From Pseudomonas gingeri (GTDB lineage: Bacteria > Pseudomonadota > Gammaproteobacteria > Pseudomonadales > Pseudomonadaceae), in the NCBI RefSeq assembly GCF_013386115.1, contig NZ_JACAOR010000010.1:265644-329643 (forward strand): a DNA stretch of 64,000 nt. Reading direction: 5' to 3'. The notes beneath the pieces are model-generated. The model searched no databases. It saw only the letters and a program-made list of their open reading frames with translations, and was not told the origin of the DNA. Position numbers and translations under genes: made by a program. This document shows, one piece after another, positions 17,758 through 27,567 of the stretch. Position 1 is the first letter of the stretch, and each line of letters starts with the position of its first letter.

Positions 17758-19176
17758 ATGACCCGACCGACTCCGCGTTTCTCCCCCCTCGATCCCGATT
17801 CGAAGGAGCCCGTCTACCGTCAGCTCTACTGGCGCTTTCGCGGGGCGATCAGTGACGGCCTGCTCAGCCCCGGCGAACGGATTCCCGCCGCGCGGGCGCT
17901 GGCCAAGGAGCTGGGCCTGGCCCGTGGCACCATCGACACCGCGTATTCCCTGCTCAGTGCCGAGGGCTACATCCAGTCCCGAGGCCAGGCCGGCACGGTG
18001 GTATCACCGGACATCAGGAGCCCGGTACTCAAGCGCCATCCGAACCAGGGACCCAACCCGGTCGAAGGCCTGTCGATCCGGCACAAGGCACCGGTCCTGC
18101 CGTTTCAGATGGCCCTGCCGGCCCTGGACGCCTTTCCCCGGAAAATCTGGGCGCAGTTGGGCGCACGCTGCGTGCGTGCCACGCAGATCGCCGACATGGC
18201 CAACCCCTCGGTGCTCGGCCTGGAGTCCCTGCGCACGGCCATCGCCAGCTACCTGCAGGTGGCACGGGGCATCGCCTGCCTGCCCTCCCAGGTATTCGTC
18301 ACCTCGGGCTATCGCAATACCCTGGCGCTGATCGCCCATGCCCTGCTCGAACCGGGAGACCGCGTGCTGGTCGAGGACCCGGGCTATGCGCCGACCCGAC
18401 AACTGCTGGAGTACCTGCGCATGGAAACGGTCGCGGTCGCGGTCGACCAGGATGGCATGCGGGTCGGCGACGGCATCGAACGCTCGCCCGCTGCCCGCGC
18501 GGCGGTGGTCACACCGGCCCACCAGAGCCCGCTGTCCGTATCGCTGTCCCTGCCCCGGCGCCTGGAACTGCTGGAGTGGGCCGGCCGTCAGCAGGCCTGG
18601 ATTGTCGAAGATGACTACGACGGCGAATACCGCTACGTCAGCCGGCCATTGCCCGCGCTCAAGAGCCTGGATCGCGAGGGTCGGGTGCTGTATGCCGGGA
18701 CCTTCAGCAAGGTGCTGTTCCCTGGCATCCGGATCGCCTACCTGGTGGTGCCCCCGGCACAAGTGGAACGTTTCGAACAGGTTGGCCAGATGTTTCTCGG
18801 CAACTGCCCGGAGCTCACCCAGGCCATCGTCGCCACGTTCATGAGCGAAGGCCACTTCGCCCGGCATATCCAGCGCATGCGCAAACTCTACGCCGAACGC
18901 CGGGAAGCGACCGTCAGGGGTTTGAACAAGGCCTTGGGCCAGGAGGTGCGGATCGATGCCCAGCCGGGCGGCATGCACCTGATCCTGCGACTGGCGCCGC
19001 AGCAGTGCGACCGGGCGCTGGTGGCCCGCCTGCGACAGGCCGGCATCTACGCCGAAGCCCTGAGCGAATGGAACATCGAGGGGCAAACCGGCCCGGCCCT
19101 GCTGCTCGGGTTCGCCAACATCGACTCGCAGGCGCACGCGGAACAGCTGGGCAAACGCATCCTGGAACTGCTGTAG
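17758..19176 (+). CDS. MocR/PdxR-type transcriptional regulator
   Basis: A 472-residue fusion of an N-terminal winged-helix GntR domain (about residues 15-80; RIPAARALAKELGLARGT is the recognition region) and a class I aminotransferase-like domain. The PLP lysine lies in AGTFSKVL (near residue 320), and DDYDGEYR is also conserved. MocR proteins sense PLP or amino-compound ligands and often control the divergent gene, so its likely targets are the AhpD-like and SugE genes. The stop is followed by a short gap and then the azoreductase, which might also be controlled. Confidence 0.9.
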   Translation: MTRPTPRFSPLDPDSKEPVYRQLYWRFRGAISDGLLSPGERIPAARALAKELGLARGTIDTAYSLLSAEGYIQSRGQAGTVVSPDIRSPVLKRHPNQGPNPVEGLSIRHKAPVLPFQMALPALDAFPRKIWAQLGARCVRATQIADMANPSVLGLESLRTAIASYLQVARGIACLPSQVFVTSGYRNTLALIAHALLEPGDRVLVEDPGYAPTRQLLEYLRMETVAVAVDQDGMRVGDGIERSPAARAAVVTPAHQSPLSVSLSLPRRLELLEWAGRQQAWIVEDDYDGEYRYVSRPLPALKSLDREGRVLYAGTFSKVLFPGIRIAYLVVPPAQVERFEQVGQMFLGNCPELTQAIVATFMSEGHFARHIQRMRKLYAERREATVRGLNKALGQEVRIDAQPGGMHLILRLAPQQCDRALVARLRQAGIYAEALSEWNIEGQTGPALLLGFANIDSQAHAEQLGKRILELL

Positions 19177-19293
19177 CGCCCACCCGCCAGCGTGCTCATG
19201 GCCTATTCGAACAGACGGTTCTTGGATCTTCTTCAGGGGGCCGGGAGCCCCCATCATGGCCATTCTGACAGCCAGCCAGCAAAGGATTCATCC

Positions 19294-19974
19294 ATGAGAG
19301 TACTGCACGTGACCTGCAGCCCCAGGGGCCGCGCCTCGGAAAGCCAGCGGCTTTCGCAAACCCTGATCAACGAGCTGATCGAGCATCATCGCGGTCATGA
19401 CGTCGTGATCACCGAACGGGGTGTCGGCGCACTGGCGCATATCGATGGCGCACATGCACAGGCTTCGAGCAAACGCAGGGAACCTGTCGATACCCTGGGT
19501 GCGAGCGGCACCCTGCTGCAATCCGAACAGTTGATCCGCGAGCTGGAAAGTGCCGACTACGTGGTGATCGCCACGCCCATGCATAACCTGACGGTGCCCT
19601 CGACGCTGAAGGCCTGGCTCGACCATGTGGTCCAGGTGGACCGGACCTTTCGCATCACCCCCGCCGGCAAGGTCGGCACTCTGCGCGACCGTCCCGTGCT
19701 GGTGGCCATCGCCTCCGGCGGCCTCTTCTCCAGCGAAAACGCCCAGCAGCCGGACTTCCTGCGGCCCTACCTGAAAGCCGTACTGGCGACCATCGGCCTG
19801 CTCGATGTGACATTCTTCAGTGTCGAGGGCACGGCACAGCACCCGGACGCCCTGGACCTGCGGCGGGAAAAAGCGCAACAGGCCGTGGTGCACCACGTAG
19901 TGAATCATCTCGCCAAGCCGCCGGCTCCAGGCCCCTTCGCACAGAAACACGCAACCAGCCATCCGGAAACATAA
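19294..19974 (+). CDS. azoR: FMN-dependent NADH-azoreductase
   Basis: A 226-residue flavodoxin-like protein starting at the ATG at 19294 (MRVLHVTCSPRG). The SPRGRASESQRL segment is the FMN phosphate loop, and ATPMHNLTVPSTLKAWLDHV is the family's typical active-site strand and helix. ASGGLFSSE occurs later. AzoR homologues reduce quinones and azo compounds with NADH. The protein is some 25 residues longer than E. coli AzoR because of a Pro/His-rich C-terminal tail. It is co-directional with the MocR gene 117 bp upstream. Confidence 0.88.
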   Translation: MRVLHVTCSPRGRASESQRLSQTLINELIEHHRGHDVVITERGVGALAHIDGAHAQASSKRREPVDTLGASGTLLQSEQLIRELESADYVVIATPMHNLTVPSTLKAWLDHVVQVDRTFRITPAGKVGTLRDRPVLVAIASGGLFSSENAQQPDFLRPYLKAVLATIGLLDVTFFSVEGTAQHPDALDLRREKAQQAVVHHVVNHLAKPPAPGPFAQKHATSHPET

Positions 19975-20070
19975 AGTTTCAATTTTCCCGACCGATACCT
20001 CTGCTGTGACCTAATCAATCGAGGGCCAGGCGCCCTCCTATCAGCGGTTCGTACCGGCGGAGATTGTTCA

Positions 20071-21990
20071 ATGCTTGCCCCCATTAACAGGATGCTGGAG
20101 AACATAAGCGTCAGAGCCAAGCTCGCCCTGGGCTTTGGGATCGTCATGGTGCTGACCCTGTTGATCGCGACAACCGGCTGGCTGGGTATCAAGTCGCTGA
20201 GTGAACGCAGCGACCGGATCCTCGATATCGCCAAGCTCAACGACCTCGCCCGGGACATGCGCAACGGTCACCTCTACTACAGCCTCAACCCGGATGCCGA
20301 ACGCGCCGCGGCGGTGGTCAAACTGCTGGACAGCCTCGACAGCCACCTGGCCCACAGCCGTTCGGTATTTGTTTCGCCGGTCAGCATTCCCTACCTCGAA
20401 ACGGCGATCACCACGGTCAAGAGCTACCGCGCCCACTTCAACGATTTCACCCAGGCGGTCCAGGCCCGCGATGCAACTCGCTCGGTGTTTGGCGGTCACG
20501 CCGACGACGCCGTGGCCGAACTGAAAAAGCTCATGGAGATCGCCACTTCGCCCATCGGCGACCAGGCCCAGATCGATGACCTGGTGAAAGCGCAGACCGT
20601 GGTCCAGCAGGCGCGCTTCCAGTTGCGCGGCTACAGCTACAGCCTCAAGGCCGAGCTGCAACAACCGGCCAAGGACGCGATCGACCAGGCCATCGCCTAT
20701 ATCAAGACCCTCGGCACCCTGCTGCCCGCCGCCGAAGCTGACGGTGTGCAGCGCCTGCAACAGGCCATGGTCGACTATCGCGCGACCGTCGGCCTGTTCA
20801 GCGATGCCCAGACCAAGGCCGATAGCGCCCAGGTGCAGCTCAATGGCGATATCAAGAACCTGCTCGCGACGACCCAGGAGTTGTCGCAGGACCAGATCGA
20901 CCAGCGCCTCGACGATGTCCTGAATGCCCGCAATCTGCTCGGTGGAGCCGTCCTCGCCGCATTGCTGCTGGGGATCATCGCCGCCTGGGTGATCACCCGC
21001 CTGATCGTCAGCCCGCTGATGGAAACCCTGCGCCGCGCCGAACGCGTGGCCGGCGGCAACCTGACCGACGATGCCGTGGTCTCGCGCCGCGACGAACTGG
21101 GCATGCTGCAACTGAGCATGCAACGCATGACCCTGAACCTGCGCGAACTGATCGGCGGCCTGCGCGATGGCGTGGTGCAGATCGCCAGTGCCGCCGAAGA
21201 ACTGTCGGCGGTCACCGAGCAGACCCGTGCCGGGGTCAACAGCCAGAAACTGGAAACCGACCAGGTCGCCACCGCCATGAACGAAATGGCCGCGACCGTC
21301 CAGGAAGTCGCACGCAACGCCGAACAGGCTTCCAGTGCCGCGGTCAACGCCACCCATGAAGCCCGCGAAGGTGACCAGGTGCTGGCCCAGGCCATGGCGC
21401 AGATCGAAAAGCTCGCCGGCGAGGTGAACAACTCCACGGCGGCGATGAACGACCTCAAGCAGGAAAGCGACAAGATCGGCAGCGTCCTCGACGTCATCAA
21501 GTCCGTGGCGCAACAGACCAACCTGCTGGCGCTCAACGCCGCCATCGAGGCGGCGCGGGCCGGCGAAGCGGGTCGCGGCTTTGCCGTGGTGGCCGATGAA
21601 GTCCGCAGCCTGGCGCAACGCACCCAGACCTCGACCGAGGAAATCGAGCAACTGATCACAGGCCTGCAAGGCGGCACCGACAAGGTCGCCATCAGCCTGG
21701 AAAGCAGCCGCACGCTGACCGACAGCAGCGTCGAACTGACCCGCCGTGCCGGCAACTCGCTGAACGGCATCACCCAGTCGGTACTGGCGATCGAATCGAT
21801 GAACCACCAGATCGCCACGGCTGCCGAACAGCAGAGCGCGGTGGCCGAGGAAATCAATCGCAGCGTGATCAACGTCCGCGACATCTCCGAACAGACCTCG
21901 GCGGCCAGTGAAGAAACCGCCTCGTCGAGCATCGAGCTCGCGCGTCTGGGCAACCACCTGCAGATGCTGGTGGGCAAGTTCACCCTGTGA
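20071..21990 (+). CDS. Methyl-accepting chemotaxis protein, HBM-type sensor
   Basis: A 639-residue chemoreceptor. The first membrane helix is at about residues 18-42. It is followed by a roughly 250-residue helical periplasmic region that fits the helical bimodular (HBM) ligand domain, a second helix near 292-315, a HAMP domain, and a long signalling hairpin whose tip contains QQTNLLALNAAIEAARAGE. HBM receptors such as McpS sense organic acids through two stacked four-helix bundles. No adjacent che genes are present. The ligand here cannot be read from sequence. Confidence 0.92.
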   Translation: MLAPINRMLENISVRAKLALGFGIVMVLTLLIATTGWLGIKSLSERSDRILDIAKLNDLARDMRNGHLYYSLNPDAERAAAVVKLLDSLDSHLAHSRSVFVSPVSIPYLETAITTVKSYRAHFNDFTQAVQARDATRSVFGGHADDAVAELKKLMEIATSPIGDQAQIDDLVKAQTVVQQARFQLRGYSYSLKAELQQPAKDAIDQAIAYIKTLGTLLPAAEADGVQRLQQAMVDYRATVGLFSDAQTKADSAQVQLNGDIKNLLATTQELSQDQIDQRLDDVLNARNLLGGAVLAALLLGIIAAWVITRLIVSPLMETLRRAERVAGGNLTDDAVVSRRDELGMLQLSMQRMTLNLRELIGGLRDGVVQIASAAEELSAVTEQTRAGVNSQKLETDQVATAMNEMAATVQEVARNAEQASSAAVNATHEAREGDQVLAQAMAQIEKLAGEVNNSTAAMNDLKQESDKIGSVLDVIKSVAQQTNLLALNAAIEAARAGEAGRGFAVVADEVRSLAQRTQTSTEEIEQLITGLQGGTDKVAISLESSRTLTDSSVELTRRAGNSLNGITQSVLAIESMNHQIATAAEQQSAVAEEINRSVINVRDISEQTSAASEETASSSIELARLGNHLQMLVGKFTL

Positions 21991-22185
21991 CGTCATGACC
22001 CCAGGGGTGGCGTGGAATCCCGGCGACGGCCGGGTGATCCACTCACCCTTGTCCTCCAGCCCCCCTGGCCGATCACAACAACGGCAACGAACAGCCTGTG
22101 AGCCATTGATGACTCTTCGGCATGAGACTTATGCGCCGCCGACGCTGGTCGCGAACCGTACCACTCCCCGACAATAGGCCTTCGA

Positions 22186-22202
22186 ACACCTGCAGCAGGT
22201 GT
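22186..22202. promoter_or_regulatory. Perfect inverted repeat upstream of the MFS gene
   Basis: ACACCTGC and GCAGGTGT flank a single central base, giving a 17-bp perfect palindrome that ends 25 bp before the MFS start. Its size and place fit an operator for a dimeric repressor of the downstream exporter. No regulator gene is adjacent. Confidence 0.5.
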
Positions 22203-22227
22203 CAGCCAAGGCTGTCGAGAACAGTGA

Positions 22228-23451
22228 ATGAACAACGAGCAGACGACGGTTTTTCCGGCACCCGCCGCCCCTGACGCCACGGCAGCGCCTCGCTCGCTGG
22301 ACCCACGCATCTGGCTCCTGGCATTGGGCACCTTTGCCATTGGCACGGATGTGTTCGTGGTCTCCGGCATCCTTTCGCTCATGGCCCGGGACCTTGCCGT
22401 TGGCCTGGAAGCAGCGGGCCTCACGGTCACCGCCTACGCCATCACCTATGCCCTTGCCGCCCCCTTGATCGTGCCGCTGGTGGCGACGCTCGACCAGCGC
22501 CGGGTAGTCATAACGACACTGGCTCTGTTTGCCCTGGGCAATGCCCTCTGTGCCCTGGCGCCCTCTTACGAACTGCTGATGATGGCGCGGATTGCCTCCG
22601 GCCTGGCGGCGGCGTTGTACACCTCGACCGCCTATGCCCTGGCGACCTCACTGGCCCCGGCCAACCGTCGGGGTGCGGCGTTGTCCGCCGTGGCCGTGGG
22701 GCTGACCGCCGCCGCCGTGCTGGGCGTGCCGATCGGTGCGGCCATCGGCCAGGCAATTGGCTGGAGAGCGACCTTCTGGCTGGTCGCCGTCATTTCGGCA
22801 GGCGCCGTCGCCGCGCTCTCGCTGCGCCCCCGCAACCCTCCAACTCCGCCAGCGCCCGTGCAGCGGCAAGCTTATCGGGCTCGCTTCGCCCCGCTGGTCC
22901 AGCCCAGGGTCCTGCTGGCCCTGCTCCCCAGTCTGCTGTGGAACACCGCGAACCTGACCAGCTACACCTATCTGGGGACGACACTTGCCGAGCATCATTC
23001 GCCGCAGATCGTCATCGCCCTGTTCTTCACCTACGGCATCGGCGGACTGATCGGCAGCCAGCTCGGCGGCCGCCTGCTCGACCGCTTCGGCGCCACCTTC
23101 CCGCTGGCCGCCTGCCTGGCAATTGCCACCCTCAACCAGGCCCTGATGGAAGTGAGCGCCCTGTCCACGCTGACCACCGCCCTGGCACTGATTCTGTGGT
23201 CCATCACCGGCTGGGCGACCTTTGCCCCCCAGCAGGCACGACTCATGGCTCTGTCGCCACAGAACGGCGCCCTGCTGATCGCGCTCAACCACTCGGTCAT
23301 CTACATCGGCTTTGCCGTGGGAGCAGCCCTGGGCGGGGCCGCCATCGCCCAGGGCATCGCCGTGGCTAAGTTGCACTGGATCACCTCGGGGCTGCTGGCG
23401 CTGGCCTTGCTCAGCTTTGCCGGCGCAGTCCGGCGGGAAAAAACCTGCTAG
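22228..23451 (+). CDS. MFS efflux transporter, AraJ/YdhP-like
   Basis: A 407-residue membrane protein with about 12 helices. A short Ala/Pro-rich N-terminus leads into FAIGTDVFVVSGILSLMARDLAV, the typical start of sugar-efflux or drug-efflux MFS proteins of the AraJ type. The RRGAALSAVAVGLTAAAVLGVPIGA stretch covers the helix 5 region (motif C). It is a single gene preceded by a perfect 17-bp palindrome, so it is probably inducible. The substrate is unknown. Confidence 0.85.
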   Translation: MNNEQTTVFPAPAAPDATAAPRSLDPRIWLLALGTFAIGTDVFVVSGILSLMARDLAVGLEAAGLTVTAYAITYALAAPLIVPLVATLDQRRVVITTLALFALGNALCALAPSYELLMMARIASGLAAALYTSTAYALATSLAPANRRGAALSAVAVGLTAAAVLGVPIGAAIGQAIGWRATFWLVAVISAGAVAALSLRPRNPPTPPAPVQRQAYRARFAPLVQPRVLLALLPSLLWNTANLTSYTYLGTTLAEHHSPQIVIALFFTYGIGGLIGSQLGGRLLDRFGATFPLAACLAIATLNQALMEVSALSTLTTALALILWSITGWATFAPQQARLMALSPQNGALLIALNHSVIYIGFAVGAALGGAAIAQGIAVAKLHWITSGLLALALLSFAGAVRREKTC

Positions 23452-23571
23452 CCGATCTGCCCACTACAAGCGCAAGGCCAGGCCGGCGACCAAAGGCCAG
23501 CCGCAAGGCATGGGTGACAAGGGAGCATGCAAAGGATTGGAGCCGCAACGGCCCCAACCCCTCGAGGACAG

Positions 23572-25284
23572 CTACCTGGCACCGGCCAGTGCCGGGGTAC
23601 GCGGCGGGATCAGGCGCTTGCTGCCGGTGGCCTCGTACGCCGCGGCCAGGCGCAGCAGCGTCGAATCGTCATAGGCACGGCCGGCGAAGGTCAGGCCGAC
23701 CGGCATGCCGATATCCGCCATGACGCCCATCGGCACGGTGACGGTCGGAACACCCAGGTGCCGGATCGCCAGGTTGCCGTTGGCGACCCAGATGCCGTTG
23801 CTCCAGGCGATGTCCGCCGACACCGGATCGACATCGGCATTGGCCGGACCGACATCGGCCACCGTCGGGAACAGCACCGCGTCGAGACCGAGGCGCTCCA
23901 TCCACTCTTCCAGGTCGATGCGCCGCGTCTCCTCCAGACCGCGCAGGCCATCCGGCACGGTGCTGATCTCGTTCCATGGCGTGATGCCGCGCTCGGCCAT
24001 CCGCACATACTCGTCCATGCCGGCGGCCAGGTCCCCCTCGCGATTGGGCAGGGTGCCAGGGTCGTGGGGGAAAATCAGCGGACCGTCGACATCCACCAGG
24101 CGGTTCAGCTTGGGGTCGCCGTTGGCCTGGAGGAAATCGTCGAAGGCCCAGGCGGTCAGGTCCCACAATTCATGATGCAGGAACTCCTTGGACACCAGGC
24201 CGCGGGTAAACACAGTCGGCGCGCCGGGACGATCCCCCTCGCAATTGGACACCAGCGGGAAGTCGACCTCGACCACCTCGGCACCGGCAGCTTCGAGTGC
24301 CTGGCGCGCCGCCTGCCAGAGATCGATCACCGAGGCGCGGGTGTTGATCCGCTGCCCGGTCGGGCCACCGATACCGGGAGCTTCGCTGGTGCCCGCCTCG
24401 GGGTCGGCGTTGATAAACATGCGCGGCACGCCCAGGCGCTTGCCGGCCAGGGCTTCGGCACCGACGGCGAGCGAGCCATAGGATTCGGGCCGTACCGAGG
24501 CCACGCTCGGGATCGGCACCCAGGGCTGCAGGCGCCACAGGTCGCCACGGGTGTCGCTGTCTTCTGCCACCACCACATCGAGAACTTCGAGCAGGTCGGC
24601 CATGGTCCGGGCATAGGGCACGACCACATCCATGGTTGGCGTCAGCGGCCAGTTGCCACGTACCGAGATCACCCCGCGCGATGGGGTGTAGGCGCACAGG
24701 CCGTTGTTCGAGGCCGGCCCGCGACCGCTTGACCAGGTCTCTTCAGCCAGGCCGAAGGCGGCAAAGCTGGCGGCGGTTGCCGTCCCGGCACCGTTCGACG
24801 AACCGGAGGCAAAGGGTGCGGTGAGGTAGTCGGCGTTGTACGGGCTTTCCGCCCGGCCATAGACCCCGCGCTGCATGCCGCCATTGGCCATGGGCGGCAT
24901 ATTGGTCTTGCCCAGGCAGATCGCCCCGGCGGCGCGCAACCGCTCGATGGTGAAGGCATCGCGATAGGCGACCAGATTGGCGAAGGCCGGGCTGCCGGAC
25001 GCGGCGGTCAGGCCCTTGACCAGGTAACTGTCCTTGGCGGTATAGGGAATGCCGTCGAGCGGCCCCAGGGTCTCGCCCCTGGCCCGACGGGCATCGGACG
25101 CCCGGGCCTCTTCGAGCGCGGCGGGATTGCGCACCACCACGGCGTTGAGGGCGGTGGGCGTATCGGCGCCGTCATAGGCATCGATCCGGGCGAGATAGGC
25201 CTGGACCAGCTCGACCGCCGTTGTCTGGCCGGACTCGAGCGCCGCGCGCAATTGCGCAATGGAAACCTCGGTTACTTCGATCAT
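23572..25284 (-). CDS. Amidase signature enzyme
   Basis: A 570-residue enzyme read from the ATG at 25284; a longer reading would run into the upstream regulator gene. The amidase signature is visible: catalytic Lys84 in YTAKDSY, a Ser-rich loop SGSSNGAGT with cis-Ser163, and the likely nucleophile Ser186 in TWSSGRGPASNNG. The canonical GGSSGG and GTDTGGS motifs are altered but the three catalytic residues are kept. It hydrolyses an amide or a related C-N bond; the substrate is unknown. Its start lies about 85 bp from the stop of a co-directional MocR gene, which may control it. Confidence 0.88.
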   Translation of the reverse strand: MIEVTEVSIAQLRAALESGQTTAVELVQAYLARIDAYDGADTPTALNAVVVRNPAALEEARASDARRARGETLGPLDGIPYTAKDSYLVKGLTAASGSPAFANLVAYRDAFTIERLRAAGAICLGKTNMPPMANGGMQRGVYGRAESPYNADYLTAPFASGSSNGAGTATAASFAAFGLAEETWSSGRGPASNNGLCAYTPSRGVISVRGNWPLTPTMDVVVPYARTMADLLEVLDVVVAEDSDTRGDLWRLQPWVPIPSVASVRPESYGSLAVGAEALAGKRLGVPRMFINADPEAGTSEAPGIGGPTGQRINTRASVIDLWQAARQALEAAGAEVVEVDFPLVSNCEGDRPGAPTVFTRGLVSKEFLHHELWDLTAWAFDDFLQANGDPKLNRLVDVDGPLIFPHDPGTLPNREGDLAAGMDEYVRMAERGITPWNEISTVPDGLRGLEETRRIDLEEWMERLGLDAVLFPTVADVGPANADVDPVSADIAWSNGIWVANGNLAIRHLGVPTVTVPMGVMADIGMPVGLTFAGRAYDDSTLLRLAAAYEATGSKRLIPPRTPALAGAR

Positions 25285-25369
25285 GCTGTTACCGTCGATT
25301 GCTGATGGGGACGCGGTGATTGGAATGGTCGATATCTTACCCCAGCCTTGGTCGACAGGCGCCACGACC

Positions 25370-26854
25370 TCAGGCGCTCGTCCCTGGAAGCTCACGAACC
25401 ACCCCGGCGAGAATCCGTACGCCCTCGTGAATGTCCTGGGTCGTCAGGCCGGCATAGCCCAGGATAAGCCCGGCGGGCCGTCCCTGTGCGGCTGACGCGG
25501 GAACGGCGAACAGCGGCGAAAGCGGATAGACACCCACCCCGCGCTCCAGCGCAGTGGCCCGCAATGCGGACTCATCCGCGGCGCGCAGTGCCGGTAACAG
25601 CAGCACGCCATGCAGCCCGGCGGCCATGCCGACCAGTTGCCCGCACCCCGCCAGATGCTCTTCAACCGCCTCCAGCAAGGCGCGGCGCCGTCGTTCGTTC
25701 TCCCGGCGCAAACGGCGGACATGACGTTCATAAGTGCCACTTTCGATCAGCGCGGCGAGCACGTTCTGTTCCCAGCGTGCCGAGTGTCGATCGGTCAGTC
25801 GCTTGGCTTCCCGGAACACCCGGACCAGCTCACGCGGCAGCACCAGATACCCCAACCGCAACTGCGGCGAGAGCGCCTTGGAGAAGGTGCCGACGTAGAT
25901 GACGCGGGCCTCCGTGTCCATCGATTGCAGCGCGTCGATGGGACGCTGGCCATAACGGAACTCGCCACCGTAATCGTCCTCGATGATCCACGCCCGATGC
26001 CGACTCGCCCACGCCAGCAGTTCCAGGCGGCGTGCGATGGGAAGCACCGCGCCCATGGGAAACTGGTGCGACGGCGTCACATAGGCCAGGCGCACGCGGT
26101 CGTCTTCCGGCAACGCGCCGGTATCCAGCCCGTTGGCATCGACTGGCGTCGGCAGCACCGTCGCGCCCGTGGCCTCGAAGCAGTAGCGGGCCATGCGATA
26201 ACCCGGCTCCTCGAAAGCGAAGGTGTCGCCGGGGTTGAGCAGAAGCCGGGCGCATAGATCGAGCCCCTGCTGCGAGCCGTGCACCACCAGAATCTGCTCG
26301 GCCTCGCAGGTCAGGCCCCGGGCCCGTCGCAGATAACCTTGCAACGCCCGACGCAGGCGCTCCTCCCCTTCCGGCTGGCCGTAATAGAGAGTCGGCTGGC
26401 GCTTGACCAGTTCGGCGCGGTACGCACGCTGCCAGCCCAGGGCCGGAAAATCGCCCGAGGCGACCGAGCCGTACCTGAAATCGATGCGCGCGCCCGGCGA
26501 GGCCACGGTGTAGGGCGTCAGCGCGGCAACCCGCTGGCCGTACAGGGAAAGCGCCGGCGGCAATTCTTTGCGCGGCGTGCGGTCTGAACGGACGCCCTCG
26601 GACGAGGCAGCGACCACCTGCGCGACCCGTGCCGCCTTCCCCGCCGTGGTCACGACAAAACCCTCGGCGGCCAGTTGCTCGTAGGCAGCCGTCACCGTGG
26701 TTCGCGACACCCCGAGTTCGGCCGCCAGGGCCCGTGTCGAGACCAGTTTCGCACCGGCGGCAAGGGTGCCGTCCTCGATCTGCTGGCGCAGCCTGGCGTA
26801 GATACGCCGCTCGCTACCGCGGGAGGATGCATTCGGAGAAGAAAACTGGCCCAT
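25370..26854 (-). CDS. MocR/PdxR-type transcriptional regulator
   Basis: A 494-residue fusion of a GntR winged helix (residues about 15-80; STRALAAELGVSRTTVTAAYEQL) and an aminotransferase-like domain with the PLP lysine in VGTFSKAL. It is divergent from paiB across 83 bp and co-directional with the amidase, so either could be a target. That short gap holds two copies of ATGGCC about 11 bases apart, of the direct-repeat style MocR proteins often bind. This is the second MocR gene within 8 kb. Confidence 0.9.
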   Translation of the reverse strand: MGQFSSPNASSRGSERRIYARLRQQIEDGTLAAGAKLVSTRALAAELGVSRTTVTAAYEQLAAEGFVVTTAGKAARVAQVVAASSEGVRSDRTPRKELPPALSLYGQRVAALTPYTVASPGARIDFRYGSVASGDFPALGWQRAYRAELVKRQPTLYYGQPEGEERLRRALQGYLRRARGLTCEAEQILVVHGSQQGLDLCARLLLNPGDTFAFEEPGYRMARYCFEATGATVLPTPVDANGLDTGALPEDDRVRLAYVTPSHQFPMGAVLPIARRLELLAWASRHRAWIIEDDYGGEFRYGQRPIDALQSMDTEARVIYVGTFSKALSPQLRLGYLVLPRELVRVFREAKRLTDRHSARWEQNVLAALIESGTYERHVRRLRRENERRRRALLEAVEEHLAGCGQLVGMAAGLHGVLLLPALRAADESALRATALERGVGVYPLSPLFAVPASAAQGRPAGLILGYAGLTTQDIHEGVRILAGVVRELPGTSA

Positions 26855-26937
26855 GGAAAAACCTCGAAACTGGCACTTTTCATTGTGCAGGTCATGGCCG
26901 AGATTATGGCCTCCCAGCCAGCCAAAATGAATTCCCC

Positions 26938-27555
26938 ATGTACATTCCCGAACACTTTGCAGAGCGGCGCCCCGAGCACCTGCACAGGATCATCCGCGAC
27001 AATCCGCTGGGCATCCTCGTGAGCCAGGGCGAAAGCGCCATGGATGCCGACCACCTGCCCTTTGAACTGGACACCGCCCACGGCGCCCACGGCCTGCTGA
27101 GCGCCCATGTGGCCCGCGCCAATCCGCTGTGGCAGCGCTGTGACGGCAGGCAGGTCCTGGTGATCTTCCGTGGCGCGCAGGGCTACATCTCGCCCAACGG
27201 CTATGTATCCAAGCATGAAACCCATCGCCAGGTCCCGACCTGGAACTACGAGGTGGTGCATGTGCAGGGTGTCCTGCGGGTGATGCCGGAAGAAAAGCTG
27301 CTACGTCGCACCCTGGCCCTGCTGACCCGACAGCACGAGGCCGGTGAGAGCAAGCCCTGGAGAATGGGCGACGCACCTCGGGACTATCTGGACGAGATGG
27401 TCGCGAAAATCGTCGGCATCGAGATCGAGCCGCTGCGCCTCGAGTGCAAGCGCAAGCTCAACCAGAACAAGGACCACCGCGATCGGCTATCCGTGATCTC
27501 GCACCTGCGCGAGCGCGGCCACGAAGCCCTGGTATCGGCCATGCAACAGGAATAG
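26938..27555 (+). CDS. paiB: FMN-binding PaiB-like protein
   Basis: A 205-residue protein starting MYIPEHFA at 26938; the ORF runs in frame into the regulator on the other strand, but this ATG matches the PaiB family start. The FMN-binding split-barrel features include LPFELD, GLLSAHVARANP and the TWNYEVVHVQG strand. In Bacillus, PaiB is described as a negative regulator of sporulation and protease genes, while related proteins behave as flavoproteins. In proteobacteria these genes usually sit next to MocR or GntR regulators, as here. It is followed after 12 bp by a TauE-type exporter gene. Confidence 0.88.
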   Translation: MYIPEHFAERRPEHLHRIIRDNPLGILVSQGESAMDADHLPFELDTAHGAHGLLSAHVARANPLWQRCDGRQVLVIFRGAQGYISPNGYVSKHETHRQVPTWNYEVVHVQGVLRVMPEEKLLRRTLALLTRQHEAGESKPWRMGDAPRDYLDEMVAKIVGIEIEPLRLECKRKLNQNKDHRDRLSVISHLRERGHEALVSAMQQE

Positions 27556-27567
27556 GAAAACAGCACC

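Noticed and set aside
20068..21996. 642-residue open frame antisense to the chemoreceptor gene
   Set aside because: It mirrors the real gene over its full length, has no recognisable domain, and is a common effect of high-GC codon use.
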